A stretch of DNA of 64,000 nucleotides from Thermomicrobiales bacterium (GTDB lineage: Bacteria; Chloroflexota; Chloroflexia; Thermomicrobiales; UBA6265): positions 325,722 through 389,721 of the forward strand of contig JAHBVL010000004.1 of the NCBI GenBank assembly GCA_019637585.1, given 5' to 3'. The position numbers and the translations under genes are program-made. Below the pieces are notes generated by a model. It made no database searches. It worked only from the letters and a program-made list of their open reading frames with translations, and had not been told where the DNA came from. Positions 51,521-59,375 of the stretch are shown in pieces (the first letter of the stretch is position 1; the number at the start of each line of letters is the position of its first letter).

Positions 51521-52731
51521 CCGGCAATCTCCTCTCCGCCTGGCTCGATGTTCGTAGCAAACCACTCCGCACCCTGGCGGCGATTGCCGGGATGGCGGCG
51601 GCGATCGTCGCCGTCGTGCTGGTCGACGCGGCCAGTGTGCTCAGCCGCGAAGCGAACGATGTCTATCTTGCTCGCCGGTATGGGCGGGTCGTCACCTTGT
51701 CGATCTACAGCGAGAGTGGGCTGTCAGGCGCCGAAGACGCGGCACGGCTCGAGTCGGTACTGCGCGACAACGGCATCTGGGCGCTGAGCAGTGATTTCAC
51801 GGCCCCGGCGTTTGTCAGCTGGCAGTCAGCCGAAGTCAGCCGGGGAGTCCGAATCCTGAACCCGGAATTCGCCGACGTGCACATCGTCGACATCGTGGCT
51901 GGCGCCTGGCCGGAGGAGACGGCAACCGGGGAGGTTTCGCATGCTGTTGTCACTGCCGGATGGGCCAACCAGATGTTGGGGCTTTCCGACCAGCAGATCG
52001 TCGGGATGACCTTCGACTATCACACCATGTTCGATGTGGTTGCCGACTTGCGGAGCATTCCGGTTCACCCGATCGTTGTCGATGGCGTGGTCGCCACTGG
52101 CACCAGCGCATTTCCAGCGGGGACATCGGCGCTCTCGATCGTGACTCGCACCCCGCCCGCCGATCTCATGACCAGCATGGTCGTTCCGTCCTGGGTGGCT
52201 CGGGTCAATCCGGGTCAGGTCGGTTTCGTGCAGGAACTTGTCGCCATGGTCACCGACGATACCGGACGGCCGATCTTCCGGGCGATGCGCGCCGACCAGG
52301 GAGATCAGCTCGCCCCGGTGCTCGATCAGCAGGATGTCACGGCGCGAATCGTTTCGATTGTGGCGTTGACGATCGGTGGGCTGGGCATTTTGGGGGTGGG
52401 CATCGCCAGTGTGCGGGAACGGGCCAGGGAGTTCGGGCTACGCCGGGCGCTCGGCGCCAGCACCGTCCGCGTGTTCACCGGCGTGATCGTCCAGACACTG
52501 ATGGAGGTGCTCATCGCGGCGCTGATCGCCATCCCGCTGGCCGCGCTCCTCGTCGCGTTCTTTGCCCGGCAGATGGTGCTCGACGAGCTTCCCCTGCCGC
52601 CGTCGACCTCGCTGCCGATCAGCAGTGCGCTGATTGGTCTGGCCGGTGCCCTCATCGTCGGCGTCATCGCCGGACTCATCCCGGCTGTGAACGCGGCTCG
52701 GACGAGTGTGGTGCAGGCGTTGAGGGGGTAG
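51517..52731 (+). CDS. ABC transporter permease (MacB/FtsX type)
   Basis: 404 aa. The first helix (TLAAIAGMAAAIVAVVLVDA) is followed by a large extracytoplasmic domain (about residues 45-260) and three C-terminal helices: IVSIVALTIGGLGILGVGIA, VIVQTLMEVLIAALIAIPLA and ALIGLAGALIVGVIAGLIPA. RAREFGLRRALGAS is the FtsX-family cytoplasmic loop and AVNAARTSVVQALRG the typical end. Partner of the two genes before it, overlapping by 4 bp. The substrate cannot be deduced; candidates are a lipoprotein, peptide or toxic compound. Confidence 0.93.
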   Translation: MTGNLLSAWLDVRSKPLRTLAAIAGMAAAIVAVVLVDAASVLSREANDVYLARRYGRVVTLSIYSESGLSGAEDAARLESVLRDNGIWALSSDFTAPAFVSWQSAEVSRGVRILNPEFADVHIVDIVAGAWPEETATGEVSHAVVTAGWANQMLGLSDQQIVGMTFDYHTMFDVVADLRSIPVHPIVVDGVVATGTSAFPAGTSALSIVTRTPPADLMTSMVVPSWVARVNPGQVGFVQELVAMVTDDTGRPIFRAMRADQGDQLAPVLDQQDVTARIVSIVALTIGGLGILGVGIASVRERAREFGLRRALGASTVRVFTGVIVQTLMEVLIAALIAIPLAALLVAFFARQMVLDELPLPPSTSLPISSALIGLAGALIVGVIAGLIPAVNAARTSVVQALRG

Positions 52732-52873
52732 GTTGGCAAAGGGCAAAGGGCAAGGGGGCGAAAGGCAGAGGGGAAAGGGGAAATGGGACATGGGAAATGG
52801 TCTAGAGGAGGTCAGACTCCCTCCGAACTCCGGACCATCAACCATGAACTATGCACTATCAACTATGCACTAT
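52732..52873. repeat. Two 7-bp tandem arrays between convergent genes
   Basis: 52732-52800 is built from units like GGGCAAA, GGGGAAA and ATGGGAA, starting at the stop codon of the permease gene. 52838-52873 is CAACCATGAACTATGCAC-like and runs into the minus-strand JAMM gene, providing its TGA stop (52859-52861) and its last codons (Ile-Val-His-Ser). The 37 bp between (CTCCCTCCGAACTCCGG) have no other feature. Confidence 0.85.
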
Positions 52874-53272
52874 CTCCACCCCCACCTCTTCGATCTCCTC
52901 ATCCACGATCCGAAACGCCCGCAGATAGGGTTCTTCGGGTCGTTCCAGCGAGCAGATCACATAGAACGAGTCGGGATAGAAGGCGTTGGCCACGTCGGTG
53001 ACTGAGGGATAGGCTGGTGTTTCGGGGTGGGAGTGGTAGATGACGAGGGGGTCCTCGTCCCGTTCGGTGAGATCGCGGGTGAGCTGGTAGAGTTCCATGT
53101 CGTCGATCAGATAGAGACGATTCCCCTCGGCCACATTGGTCAACCGGTGAAAGGTGGTCAGCGTACCATCCGCTTTGCCCGCAATCACCCCGCAACACTC
53201 GCGCGGTGCTTCGTCCCGGGCATGCTTATAGATCGCTTCGCGATGCTCGGCGCTCAATCTCAGCGGCTTCAC
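52859..53272 (-). CDS. mec: Mec/Mov34-like JAMM metallopeptidase of the CysO pathway
   Basis: 137 aa, GTG start overlapping the cysO stop by four bases (GTGA). The JAMM zinc motif is complete: Glu25 in APRECCGVIAG, then H80-S-H82-P-x6-S90-x2-D93 in VIYHSHPETPAYPSVTD. In Mycobacterium tuberculosis Mec hydrolyses the CysO-cysteine adduct to free cysteine; the gene order here (cysM, cysO, mec) supports the same job. In addition the carrier here has residues after its diglycine that would need removal, which a JAMM enzyme can do in related systems. The last four residues come from a heptamer repeat. Confidence 0.9.
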   Translation of the reverse strand: MKPLRLSAEHREAIYKHARDEAPRECCGVIAGKADGTLTTFHRLTNVAEGNRLYLIDDMELYQLTRDLTERDEDPLVIYHSHPETPAYPSVTDVANAFYPDSFYVICSLERPEEPYLRAFRIVDEEIEEVGVEIVHS

Positions 53273-53565
53273 GCCACCGAGCCGCCCGCCATCGCCGGTA
53301 CGATGCCGACCTCGTCTCCCGCTTTCACCTGAGTGGCGACGCCATCCAGCTTGCGCACATTCTGGCCATTGACGAAGACATTGACGAACCTGCGGATTTC
53401 GCCATCGTCCTCGACGATCTTGTCCCGAATCCCCGGATAGGACGCTTCGAGCCCGTCGATCAGCTCGGCGATACTCGATCCGCCACTGCTCACTTTCGAT
53501 TCACCGCCCGTGAACCGCCGCAATGGCGCCGGGATCAATACGGTGACTGTTCCTGTCGTTGACAT
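53269..53565 (-). CDS. cysO: CysO-like ubiquitin-fold sulfur carrier protein
   Basis: 98 aa from ATG 53565 (AAAGG six bases upstream). Ubiquitin-like fold of the MoaD/ThiS family: VTVLIPAPLRRFTGGESKV, SIAELIDGLEASYPG, RFVNVFVNGQNVRKLDG and DEVGIVPAMAGG. The carrier is adenylated and thiocarboxylated at its C-terminal Gly, and CysM adds O-phosphoserine (or similar) to give a protein-bound cysteine. Unusually the diglycine G94-G95 is followed by Ser-Val-Ala, so it is not directly usable until trimmed. The following mec gene overlaps it by 4 bp. Confidence 0.9.
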   Translation of the reverse strand: MSTTGTVTVLIPAPLRRFTGGESKVSSGGSSIAELIDGLEASYPGIRDKIVEDDGEIRRFVNVFVNGQNVRKLDGVATQVKAGDEVGIVPAMAGGSVA

Positions 53566-53587
53566 CTGTGCCTTTCCGGTGTTTGCG

Positions 53588-53712
53588 TGGTAACTGGTAA
53601 CTGGTAACTGGTAACTGGTAATTGGTAGGCAGCGTCGTCTCGCCGACCCTCGATTAGCAATCAACTATGAACCATCAACTATCCACTATGCACTATCAAC
53701 CATGCACCACTA
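53588..53712. repeat. 7-bp tandem arrays between cysM and cysO
   Basis: 53588-53629 repeats GGTAACT five times with variants. 53658-53712 repeats CAACTATGAACCAT-type units and ends in the TAG stop of cysM (53710-53712). The arrays therefore fill most of the intergenic space of an operon, upstream of the cysO ribosome-binding site. Confidence 0.88.
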
Positions 53713-54735
53713 CCCCCACAACTCCGTCGAAAGATACTTGCCGCCGCCATCTGGGGCGAGTGCGACGATGACCGCCGGCTCATCTCTGCCGGCTGCGTCG
53801 CGGGCGGTTCGCACCGCACCGGCGAGCGCGGCGCCGGTCGAGGTGCCGACGAAAAGCCCTTCCGTGCGGGCGAGTTCCCGGGCGAAGGCGTAGGCGTCCT
53901 CGGTTTCGATGCCCAGTTGTTCGTCGGGGATGGCCGCGTCATAAATCGCTGGGACGATGGCCGTCGGCAGGTGTTTGAGTCCCTCGATCCCGTGAAATGA
54001 CTCTGCAGGTTGCACCGCCACCAGCGAAACGAGCGGACTCTGCCGCTTGAGAAACCGGCCCACGCCCATCATCGTGCCGGTGGTGCCCAGTCCCGCGACA
54101 AAATGGGTGATGCGTCCATTCGTCTGCGACCAGAGTTCCGGGCCCGTTGTGGCGAAGTGGGCAGCAGGGTTGCAGGCGTTGCTGTACTGATCGGCATAGA
54201 AATACCGGTCGGGATGGTCGGCGGCGAGCCGCCTGGCGTGAACGATTGCGCCATTCGAACCCTCATAGGGATCGCTGGTCACCACTGTCGCGCCGTAGGC
54301 GCGCACCATCGCTTTGCGCTCGTCCGACGCATTTTCCGGGATCACCAGCTCCACGGGAAAACCGAGTGCAGCGCCCAGCATGGCGTAGGCGATGCCGATA
54401 TTGCCGGAGGTGCTGTCCAGTAACACCTTGCCGGGCGTGAGATGACCTTCAGCGAGCGCATGCCGGACGATGGCCAGCGCCGGCCGGTCTTTGACCGAGC
54501 CGCCGGGATTCGTCCACTCCGCTTTCAACCAGAGTTCGACAAAATCGGGCAATCCGACGCGCCGCGCGAACTGGTGCAGCGGCAACAACGGCGTTTGGCC
54601 GATGGCGAGCACCGCGGCTGGTTCGGCAGCGATCGATCCGCCTCGAACCTCGCCCAAACCACCAGTCCCGATCCTGTCGCGTTGCCGGAGAACCATCTGC
54701 GTTGCCTGTCCATCGCCGATTTCTGAGTTCAGCAT
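53710..54735 (-). CDS. cysM: Cysteine synthase of the CysM (CysO-dependent) type
   Basis: About 341 aa from ATG 54735; ATG 54696 is an alternative and the frame opens with TTG 54774. Fold type II PLP enzyme: LWLKAEWTNPGGSVKDRPAL holds the PLP lysine, LLDSTSGNIGIAYAMLG the phosphate-recognising Ser/Thr loop, and HFVAGLGTTGTMMGVGRFLK the PLP-phosphate Gly loop. In M. tuberculosis CysM uses O-phosphoserine and CysO-thiocarboxylate instead of free sulfide; the linked cysO and mec genes make that mode likely here. A regulatory domain is absent. The stop codon lies in a heptamer repeat. Confidence 0.9.
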   Translation of the reverse strand: MLNSEIGDGQATQMVLRQRDRIGTGGLGEVRGGSIAAEPAAVLAIGQTPLLPLHQFARRVGLPDFVELWLKAEWTNPGGSVKDRPALAIVRHALAEGHLTPGKVLLDSTSGNIGIAYAMLGAALGFPVELVIPENASDERKAMVRAYGATVVTSDPYEGSNGAIVHARRLAADHPDRYFYADQYSNACNPAAHFATTGPELWSQTNGRITHFVAGLGTTGTMMGVGRFLKRQSPLVSLVAVQPAESFHGIEGLKHLPTAIVPAIYDAAIPDEQLGIETEDAYAFARELARTEGLFVGTSTGAALAGAVRTARDAAGRDEPAVIVALAPDGGGKYLSTELWG

Positions 54736-55013
54736 CAACAAAGCAACTATGGCGGCGGACGGAGATGGAGTCAAGGGGAATTGTGCATAGTGGATAGTGC
54801 ATAGTGGATAGTTGTTGGTCCGGAGTCCGGAGCTGCGAGTCCATATTCCGCGACACTCAATGAACCATCAACCATCAACCATCAACCATCAACCATGCAC
54901 TATGCACCATGAACTATGCACCGCCCGTCCCGAAACCCCCTATCACCTTCACGCGTTTTCAATGAGAGAAAGCACACGACTGTTCGAGCAACGAACGGAT
55001 GAAGGAGAGGGCG
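54736..55013. repeat. Divergent gap with an inverted pair of 7-bp arrays
   Basis: 54782-54816 carries GTGCATA/GTGGATA units; 54857-54921 carries the opposite-strand CAACCAT/GCACTAT units, with four consecutive CAACCAT copies. Promoters for cysM (minus) and the deacetylase gene (plus) must lie here too, but no clear boxes were seen. The AAGGAG at about 55002 belongs to the deacetylase gene. Confidence 0.85.
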
Positions 55014-56528
55014 ATGAACTCGGGTGGGTGGTCGCGTGGGAATGTGGTTGCCGGTTGGCGCCGGTATGCGCTGATGGTGTCGTTCGTGGCGGTGCTGCTG
55101 CCATTGATTGGAGCGGCGAATCTCAACACCGCCAATCGGGTCGCGGCAGCGGACGTCATTGCCATCGGCTCGGTCATCGAGATCAACGACCCGCAGCTCT
55201 ATCTCCGTTCCGCGCCCGGCTTCGACAGCACTGTGCTGGCTCATATGGAGCTGAAAACGCGAGGCACCGTGCTGGCCGGGCCAGTCGCCGCGAACGGTCT
55301 CGACTGGTATCAGATCCAGACGTCGCGCTATGGGACCGGGTGGGCTGCGGGCAAGTACCTGAAGGTCATCAGCGCTCCGGTGGCGACCGCAACGCCAACC
55401 GGCGGCTGGGCGGCTGGTTCGACGATCGAAGTGATCGATCCGCAGCTCTATCTCCGGTCGGCTCCCGGTTTCGGCAGTACGGTCCTGGCAAAAATGGCGC
55501 TCGGCACCCGCGGCACCGTGCTGTCCGGGCCGCAGTATGCCAACGGCCACCCCTGGTATCAGATTCGGACCAACGCCTACGGAACTGGCTGGGCGTCCGG
55601 GACCTATCTGAGGCTGATCAGCGCCGCTCAGCCAACTGCCACGCCGCCGCCGGGAACGATCGGCATCGGCGCTTCGGTGCAGACCACGGCGGTGCTCAAT
55701 CTCCGCACCGGACCGAGTCTGACGTCGACGATCGCCGCGGTGATGGTCAATGGCGCCAGGGCCACGGTTGTGGCGGGACCGACCTGGGCGGGCGGGATTC
55801 CCTGGTATCAGGTTCGGACCACTGCCTACGGGACCGGCTGGGCTTCCGGGAACTACCTGGTGCTCGCCGGCACGAGTGCGCTGCTGACCAAACCGACCGA
55901 CGGATTGAGCCGCCTGATCTACAACGGCGTCAGCAGTCGCAACGAAGTGGCCATCACGATCGACGCTGGCGCCGACCGGGGCTGGGCCGAGGAGATGCTC
56001 GACGTGCTGGCCGCCAACGGGGTGAAAGTCACCTGGGGCATGACCGGCGCCTGGGCATCGGCCAATCCCGATCTGATCGAGCGAATGGTCAACGAAGGGC
56101 ACCAGATCATGAACCACACCTGGAGCCATCCGTCGTTCACTGGCGTTTCGGCGTCGCCGGCGATGACCAGCTCAACCGCGAGGAAAAGCGAGCTGACCGG
56201 AACGGCAGACTATGTCTACAACCTGACCGGCTACCGGATGTCGCCCTACTGGCGCCCGCCATACGGCGATATCAACACCTCTGTCCGCAGGGATGCCTAC
56301 GACGCCGGCTACTGGCAGACGGTGATGTGGTCGATCGACTCGATGGGCTGGAATGGCGCATCCGTCTCCCAAATCCTCAACAAATGCGCCTGGGGCGCCA
56401 AGGCTGGCGACATCATCCTCCTGCACGTCGGGTATAGCTCGAAAGACTACGCCTCGCTCCAGCAGATGATCACCATCCTGCAGAATCGCGGGTTTGCGTT
56501 GGTGACGGTGGAGGAGTTGTTGGGGTAA
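55014..56528 (+). CDS. Secreted polysaccharide (NodB) deacetylase with three SH3-like repeats
   Basis: 504 aa from ATG 55014, AAGGAG six bases upstream. An N-terminal signal or anchor (YALMVSFVAVLLPLIGAA) is followed by three SH3b-like modules (IEINDPQLYLRSAPGFDS; IEVIDPQLYLRSAPGFGS; VQTTAVLNLRTGPSLTS), each ending GTGWA.G.YL, with short TATPT linkers. Residues about 300-504 are a NodB domain: VAITIDAGADRGWAEEMLDV (metal Asp and base), MNHTWSHPSF (HxxxH zinc ligands), YWRPPYGDIN, WSIDSMGWNG and IILLHVGYSS. It probably deacetylates peptidoglycan or another N-acetylated surface glycan, positioned by its SH3 modules. Confidence 0.92.
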   Translation: MNSGGWSRGNVVAGWRRYALMVSFVAVLLPLIGAANLNTANRVAAADVIAIGSVIEINDPQLYLRSAPGFDSTVLAHMELKTRGTVLAGPVAANGLDWYQIQTSRYGTGWAAGKYLKVISAPVATATPTGGWAAGSTIEVIDPQLYLRSAPGFGSTVLAKMALGTRGTVLSGPQYANGHPWYQIRTNAYGTGWASGTYLRLISAAQPTATPPPGTIGIGASVQTTAVLNLRTGPSLTSTIAAVMVNGARATVVAGPTWAGGIPWYQVRTTAYGTGWASGNYLVLAGTSALLTKPTDGLSRLIYNGVSSRNEVAITIDAGADRGWAEEMLDVLAANGVKVTWGMTGAWASANPDLIERMVNEGHQIMNHTWSHPSFTGVSASPAMTSSTARKSELTGTADYVYNLTGYRMSPYWRPPYGDINTSVRRDAYDAGYWQTVMWSIDSMGWNGASVSQILNKCAWGAKAGDIILLHVGYSSKDYASLQQMITILQNRGFALVTVEELLG

Positions 56529-56849
56529 GTGGGCGAAGGGCAAGGGGCAAAGGGCAAGGGGCAAAGGGCAAAGGGAAATAGTTGATAGTGCATAGTGCAT
56601 AGTGCATGGGCACCAGCCGCCAATTGCCAGCCACTAATTGCCAACTACCAGTTACCAGTTACCAGTTACCAGTTACCAGTTACCGATCCAAAGTCCGGGG
56701 AGCCTGGCCTCCTCTGGACCATGTCCCGTTTCCTATCTCCCATTTCCTTTTGCCTTTTGCCTTTTGCCCTTTGCCGTTTGCCCTTCGCCCTCCGATCGGG
56801 CACAGGAAATGCAGTCGTGCATGTGTTGATTCATCGAAAGGAGACAACC
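56529..56849. repeat. Intergenic region made almost entirely of 7-bp tandem arrays
   Basis: Four different arrays follow one another: GGGCAAA/GGGCAAG units at 56529-56578, GTGCATA units at 56582-56608, TACCAGT units (five in a row) at 56646-56688, and CTTTTGC/CCATTTC units at 56720-56790. The first and last are roughly inverse complements, so the region may fold on itself. No gene fits here. The ChaB ribosome-binding site AAAGGAG is at 56837-56843. Confidence 0.88.
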
Positions 56850-57062
56850 ATGCCCTACAAGAACCGCTCCGACCTTCCCGATAGCGTCAAGGACAACCTT
56901 CCGGCGCACGCTCAGGATATTTACAAGGATGCCTACAACAGCGCCTGGGACGAATATGGAAAAGAGGAAGAACGCGCCCATCGCGTTGCGTGGGGCGCGG
57001 TGAAGAAGAGCTATCACAAGAATGACGACGGCAAATGGGTGAAGGGGGCGACGAAGGACTAG
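56850..57062 (+). CDS. chaB: ChaB family protein
   Basis: 70 aa, ATG 56850 preceded by AAAGGAG. It is a near-complete ChaB domain: PYKNRSDLPDSVKDNLPAHA, QDIYKDAYNSAWDEYGKEE and AHRVAWGAVKKSYHKNDDGK. ChaB was named as a regulator of the cation antiporter ChaA, but most homologues, as here, stand without chaA and their role is unknown. It is short, charged and cytoplasmic. No transporter gene is adjacent. Confidence 0.92.
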   Translation: MPYKNRSDLPDSVKDNLPAHAQDIYKDAYNSAWDEYGKEEERAHRVAWGAVKKSYHKNDDGKWVKGATKD

Positions 57063-57134
57063 CCCGGATTGTTCAGTAACGGTCGCAGGATCTCTTGAGA
57101 AGGGCGCCCGAGGCATCTGCGTTTCCGCGAGATC

Positions 57135-57242
57135 CGCCCGGCCGTCGATGGGCCGGGTTCACAATGCGAAGGTCCTTCAGACCTGAGGCGCGGCCCCGGC
57201 AGGGGCATTGCACCGCGAGCGACGCCGTTTGCGGCATTGCGG
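57135..57242. repeat. 108-bp interspersed repeat, copy 1
   Basis: Similar over its whole length to 63730-63837, sharing CGCCCGGCCGT at the start, AAGGTCCTTC and CCCCGGCAGGGGCAT in the middle and a CGCCGTTT..GGC..TGCGG-type end. It contains small palindromes (CGGCCGTCGATGGGCCG; AGGTCCTTCAGACCT). It lies in the 245-bp gap between chaB and the DUF4395 gene; no other feature is evident. Confidence 0.8.
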
Positions 57243-57307
57243 ACGCCTGGACGGCGTAGTATTGTTCAGTTATCGATCATGTAATCTCGATTCTGGACAG
57301 TACAGCC

Positions 57308-57766
57308 ATGGTTGCCACGACAGTTCCCCGGGGTTCAAGAGCGAAGGTCGACCAAAACGGCCTCCGCTTCAATCAGGCGATGATCGTCCTCCTCACCCTT
57401 GTCGCATTCGTCGTGGGTACGGGCAATGGCGGTGCATGGATTGTGCTCCTGACCGGTCTGTCGATGGCCATCGGCGCGGCGTTGCCCGGCCGCGGACCGT
57501 TCCAGCTTCTCCACCGGCACCTCCTGCTCCCCTCTGGCGTGATCAAAGCGCGACCGGAAGAGGACGATCCCACGCCGCATCGATTCGCCCAGTCGATGGG
57601 CGCAGTCTGCCTGACGCTCAGCGCCATCCTGCTCTTTGCCGGGTTCGCTACAGCGGGTTGGGTGCTGGCCTGGATCGTCGTCGCGCTGGCGCTGGTCAAT
57701 CTGCTGTTCGGCTTTTGCACCGGTTGCTTCATCTTCCTCAACCTCAACCGGTTCCTCGCGCGGTGA
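57308..57766 (+). CDS. DUF4395 family membrane protein
   Basis: 152 aa. VDQNGLRFNQAMIVLLTLVA, GAALPGRGPFQLLHRHLLLP, PTPHRFAQSMGAVCLTLSA and LFGFCTGCFIFLNLNRF, with two C-terminal Cys, match DUF4395. Four hydrophobic helices are predicted. In Actinobacteria these proteins often neighbour thioredoxin-like proteins, and here a membrane-anchored thioredoxin follows 10 bp later, which suggests a thiol-redox partnership. The ribosome-binding site is weak. Confidence 0.86.
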   Translation: MVATTVPRGSRAKVDQNGLRFNQAMIVLLTLVAFVVGTGNGGAWIVLLTGLSMAIGAALPGRGPFQLLHRHLLLPSGVIKARPEEDDPTPHRFAQSMGAVCLTLSAILLFAGFATAGWVLAWIVVALALVNLLFGFCTGCFIFLNLNRFLAR

Positions 57767-57776
57767 TCGCCTCCCG

Positions 57777-58178
57777 ATGATCGAACGCTTTGTCCTCGGG
57801 ATGATCGTCCTCGGGCTGATTGCATCGATCGGGCTGTTGCTGCGATGGCGGCAGCAACACCGCATCGCCGCGATCGTCTCCACCAGATCGATCGGTTCCT
57901 CCGCGAATGGCGGACCCCAGATCCTCAGCTTCTACGGACCTGGCTGCGGCGCCTGCGTCACGCAGAAGCGGGTCCTCGAACAGCTGCAGCAGAGCGAACC
58001 AGGCGGATTGTCGGTTCGGCTCGTCGATGCCGTCGCCGAATGCGACCTGGCTCTCGAGCTCGGCGTCATCGTGGTGCCAACCACCGTCGTCGCCCGTCCG
58101 TCGGGGGATATCGTCAGCATCACATCCGGATTGGTGTCCAGCGACAAACTCTCCCGGGAACTCGCCTTGGCGTCGTGA
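57777..58178 (+). CDS. Membrane-anchored thioredoxin-like protein
   Basis: 133 aa from ATG 57777. One N-terminal helix (MIVLGLIASIGLLLRW) anchors the protein, and the thioredoxin fold follows: ILSFYGPGCGACVTQKRVL with active-site Cys-Gly-Ala-Cys, then ECDLALELGVIVVPTTVVAR with the cis-Pro. The side of the membrane is not certain; the positive residues after the helix suggest the domain may be cytoplasmic. It is co-transcribed with the DUF4395 gene. Confidence 0.87.
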   Translation: MIERFVLGMIVLGLIASIGLLLRWRQQHRIAAIVSTRSIGSSANGGPQILSFYGPGCGACVTQKRVLEQLQQSEPGGLSVRLVDAVAECDLALELGVIVVPTTVVARPSGDIVSITSGLVSSDKLSRELALAS

Positions 58179-58747
58179 CGTCGCGGGGTCCGAAGCCCTG
58201 AGTCCAATACTTCTCCCTCTCCCGCGGTCGGGAGAGGGTCGGGGTGAGGGATATCCCCGCGGTCGGGAGAGGGCCGGGGTGAGGGACGTCCCCGCGGTCG
58301 GGAGAGGGGTCGCGTCTGGCCCCAGGTGCCCGAACTACGGTCTCGCCGTCTTCCCGTCTTCCCGTCTTCCCGTCTCGCCTATTCGCCTCATCGGGCCCCA
58401 GGTGTGTCCGAACTACACTTGCCGGCCCCCGGCCCCCCGGCCCCCGACACGGTGATCGCGACAGTAGAGGCAGAAGACACGATCGAGATTCCCTGAGCCT
58501 GCAGGGAGGGGAATCATTGAGTATGGAACGGTCGAGCTGAAAACTGTTCTGAGCAATGAATGGCAGCCCGCCACGGTGGACTGCCGTCCCGCAGATTGCC
58601 GAACTGACTGCTCCCTTGCCCCATTCGCGTGTGGCATAGTAAAGTAGGTTGAATAGTTGCCACTGAAGACTGCCCAGGTGGATGGAGTGTCGCACGAGGT
58701 GACGCGCATATCGCGTGGGTTCGGCCACAGCCCGGAAGTGGGGAACC
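58179..58747. repeat. Long intergenic region with REP-like, 35-bp tandem, 8-bp tandem and GTAGTTCGGGCAC repeats
   Basis: 58215-58238 is the CCCTCTCCCG palindrome. It opens three tandem 35-bp units starting at 58223, 58258 and 58293 (each CGCGGTCGGGAGAGGG plus GTGAGGGA). Inverted copies of the GTAGTTCGGGCACC repeat lie at 58316-58338 and 58391-58416, with 8-bp CCCGTCTT units between (58346-58386). GGCCCCCGGCCCCCCGG follows at about 58424. From 58450 to 58747 there is only ordinary sequence, presumably the leader and promoter of the PqqD-like gene; no consensus box was seen. Confidence 0.8.
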
Positions 58748-59335
58748 ATGAACCAAACCGACTCGACTGAGGAGCTTGTCTGGCAGAACACGCCAGTTCC
58801 TGCCGCGCGTGCGATCGAGAACTTCTCCGTGGCCGAAGTCGGCGACGGGGAGTACGTCTTCTTCGACAACGAGCGGTTGGAGTACCACACGCTGAATGCC
58901 AGCGCCTTCGCGGTTTGGCAGTTGTGCGACGGTGTGCGGACACTCGCCGATATTCGCCATGTTTTGCAATACCCTGTCGAGGGGCTTCCTATGGAAGCGC
59001 TTGAGGTCGCCGTCTTCGAGTTGAGCGAAGCTGGGCTAATCAATGGTCATGAGTGGGGCGTCCCTGCCCCCATGTCCCGTCGCCGAGCGATCAAAATCGG
59101 CGCCGCGAGTGCGGTCGGAATCGCTTTGCTTCCGGCGGTTTCTTCGATTACTGCACCGGTTGCTGCCAACACAGAGTCGTGTACGCCTGAGGGAACGCCT
59201 GTACCTGAAGGCGGACCTTGCGCCTGTACCGCAGAATGCACTACCGCCATTGCTGGACATGGGCGATGTTGTTGTTCGAGAACGAATATTTGCATCAAGA
59301 AAAATCAGTGCAATGGCAATTGCTTGACCCCCTAA
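58748..59335 (+). CDS. PqqD-like domain protein with Tat-like signal and Cys-rich C-terminus
   Basis: 195 aa from ATG 58748. Residues about 18-100 form a PqqD-like domain (RiPP recognition fold): YVFFDNERLEYHTLNASAFA, VWQLCDGVRTLADIRHVL, LEVAVFELSEAGLI. After a short linker, MSRRRAIKIGAASAVGIALL (109-128) looks like a twin-arginine export signal lying inside the protein. The last 51 residues (145-195) hold ten cysteines, including GPCACTAEC and GRCCCSRTNICI. PqqD domains normally bind precursor peptides for radical-SAM or other modifying enzymes. Fusion to an exported Cys-rich tail suggests a self-contained carrier-precursor or a surface metal/redox protein. No modifying enzyme gene is adjacent. 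Confidence 0.82.
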   Translation: MNQTDSTEELVWQNTPVPAARAIENFSVAEVGDGEYVFFDNERLEYHTLNASAFAVWQLCDGVRTLADIRHVLQYPVEGLPMEALEVAVFELSEAGLINGHEWGVPAPMSRRRAIKIGAASAVGIALLPAVSSITAPVAANTESCTPEGTPVPEGGPCACTAECTTAIAGHGRCCCSRTNICIKKNQCNGNCLTP

Positions 59336-59375
59336 CGTAGACTAGCGGTGGCCCCATCCGATCCCGATCCCCGAT

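Noticed and set aside
54812-56437. Long open frames overlapping the deacetylase gene (541 codons on +, 409 codons on - at 54900-56129)
   Set aside because: They are low-complexity Arg/Gln/His shadows of a gene whose signal peptide and NodB motifs are unmistakable.
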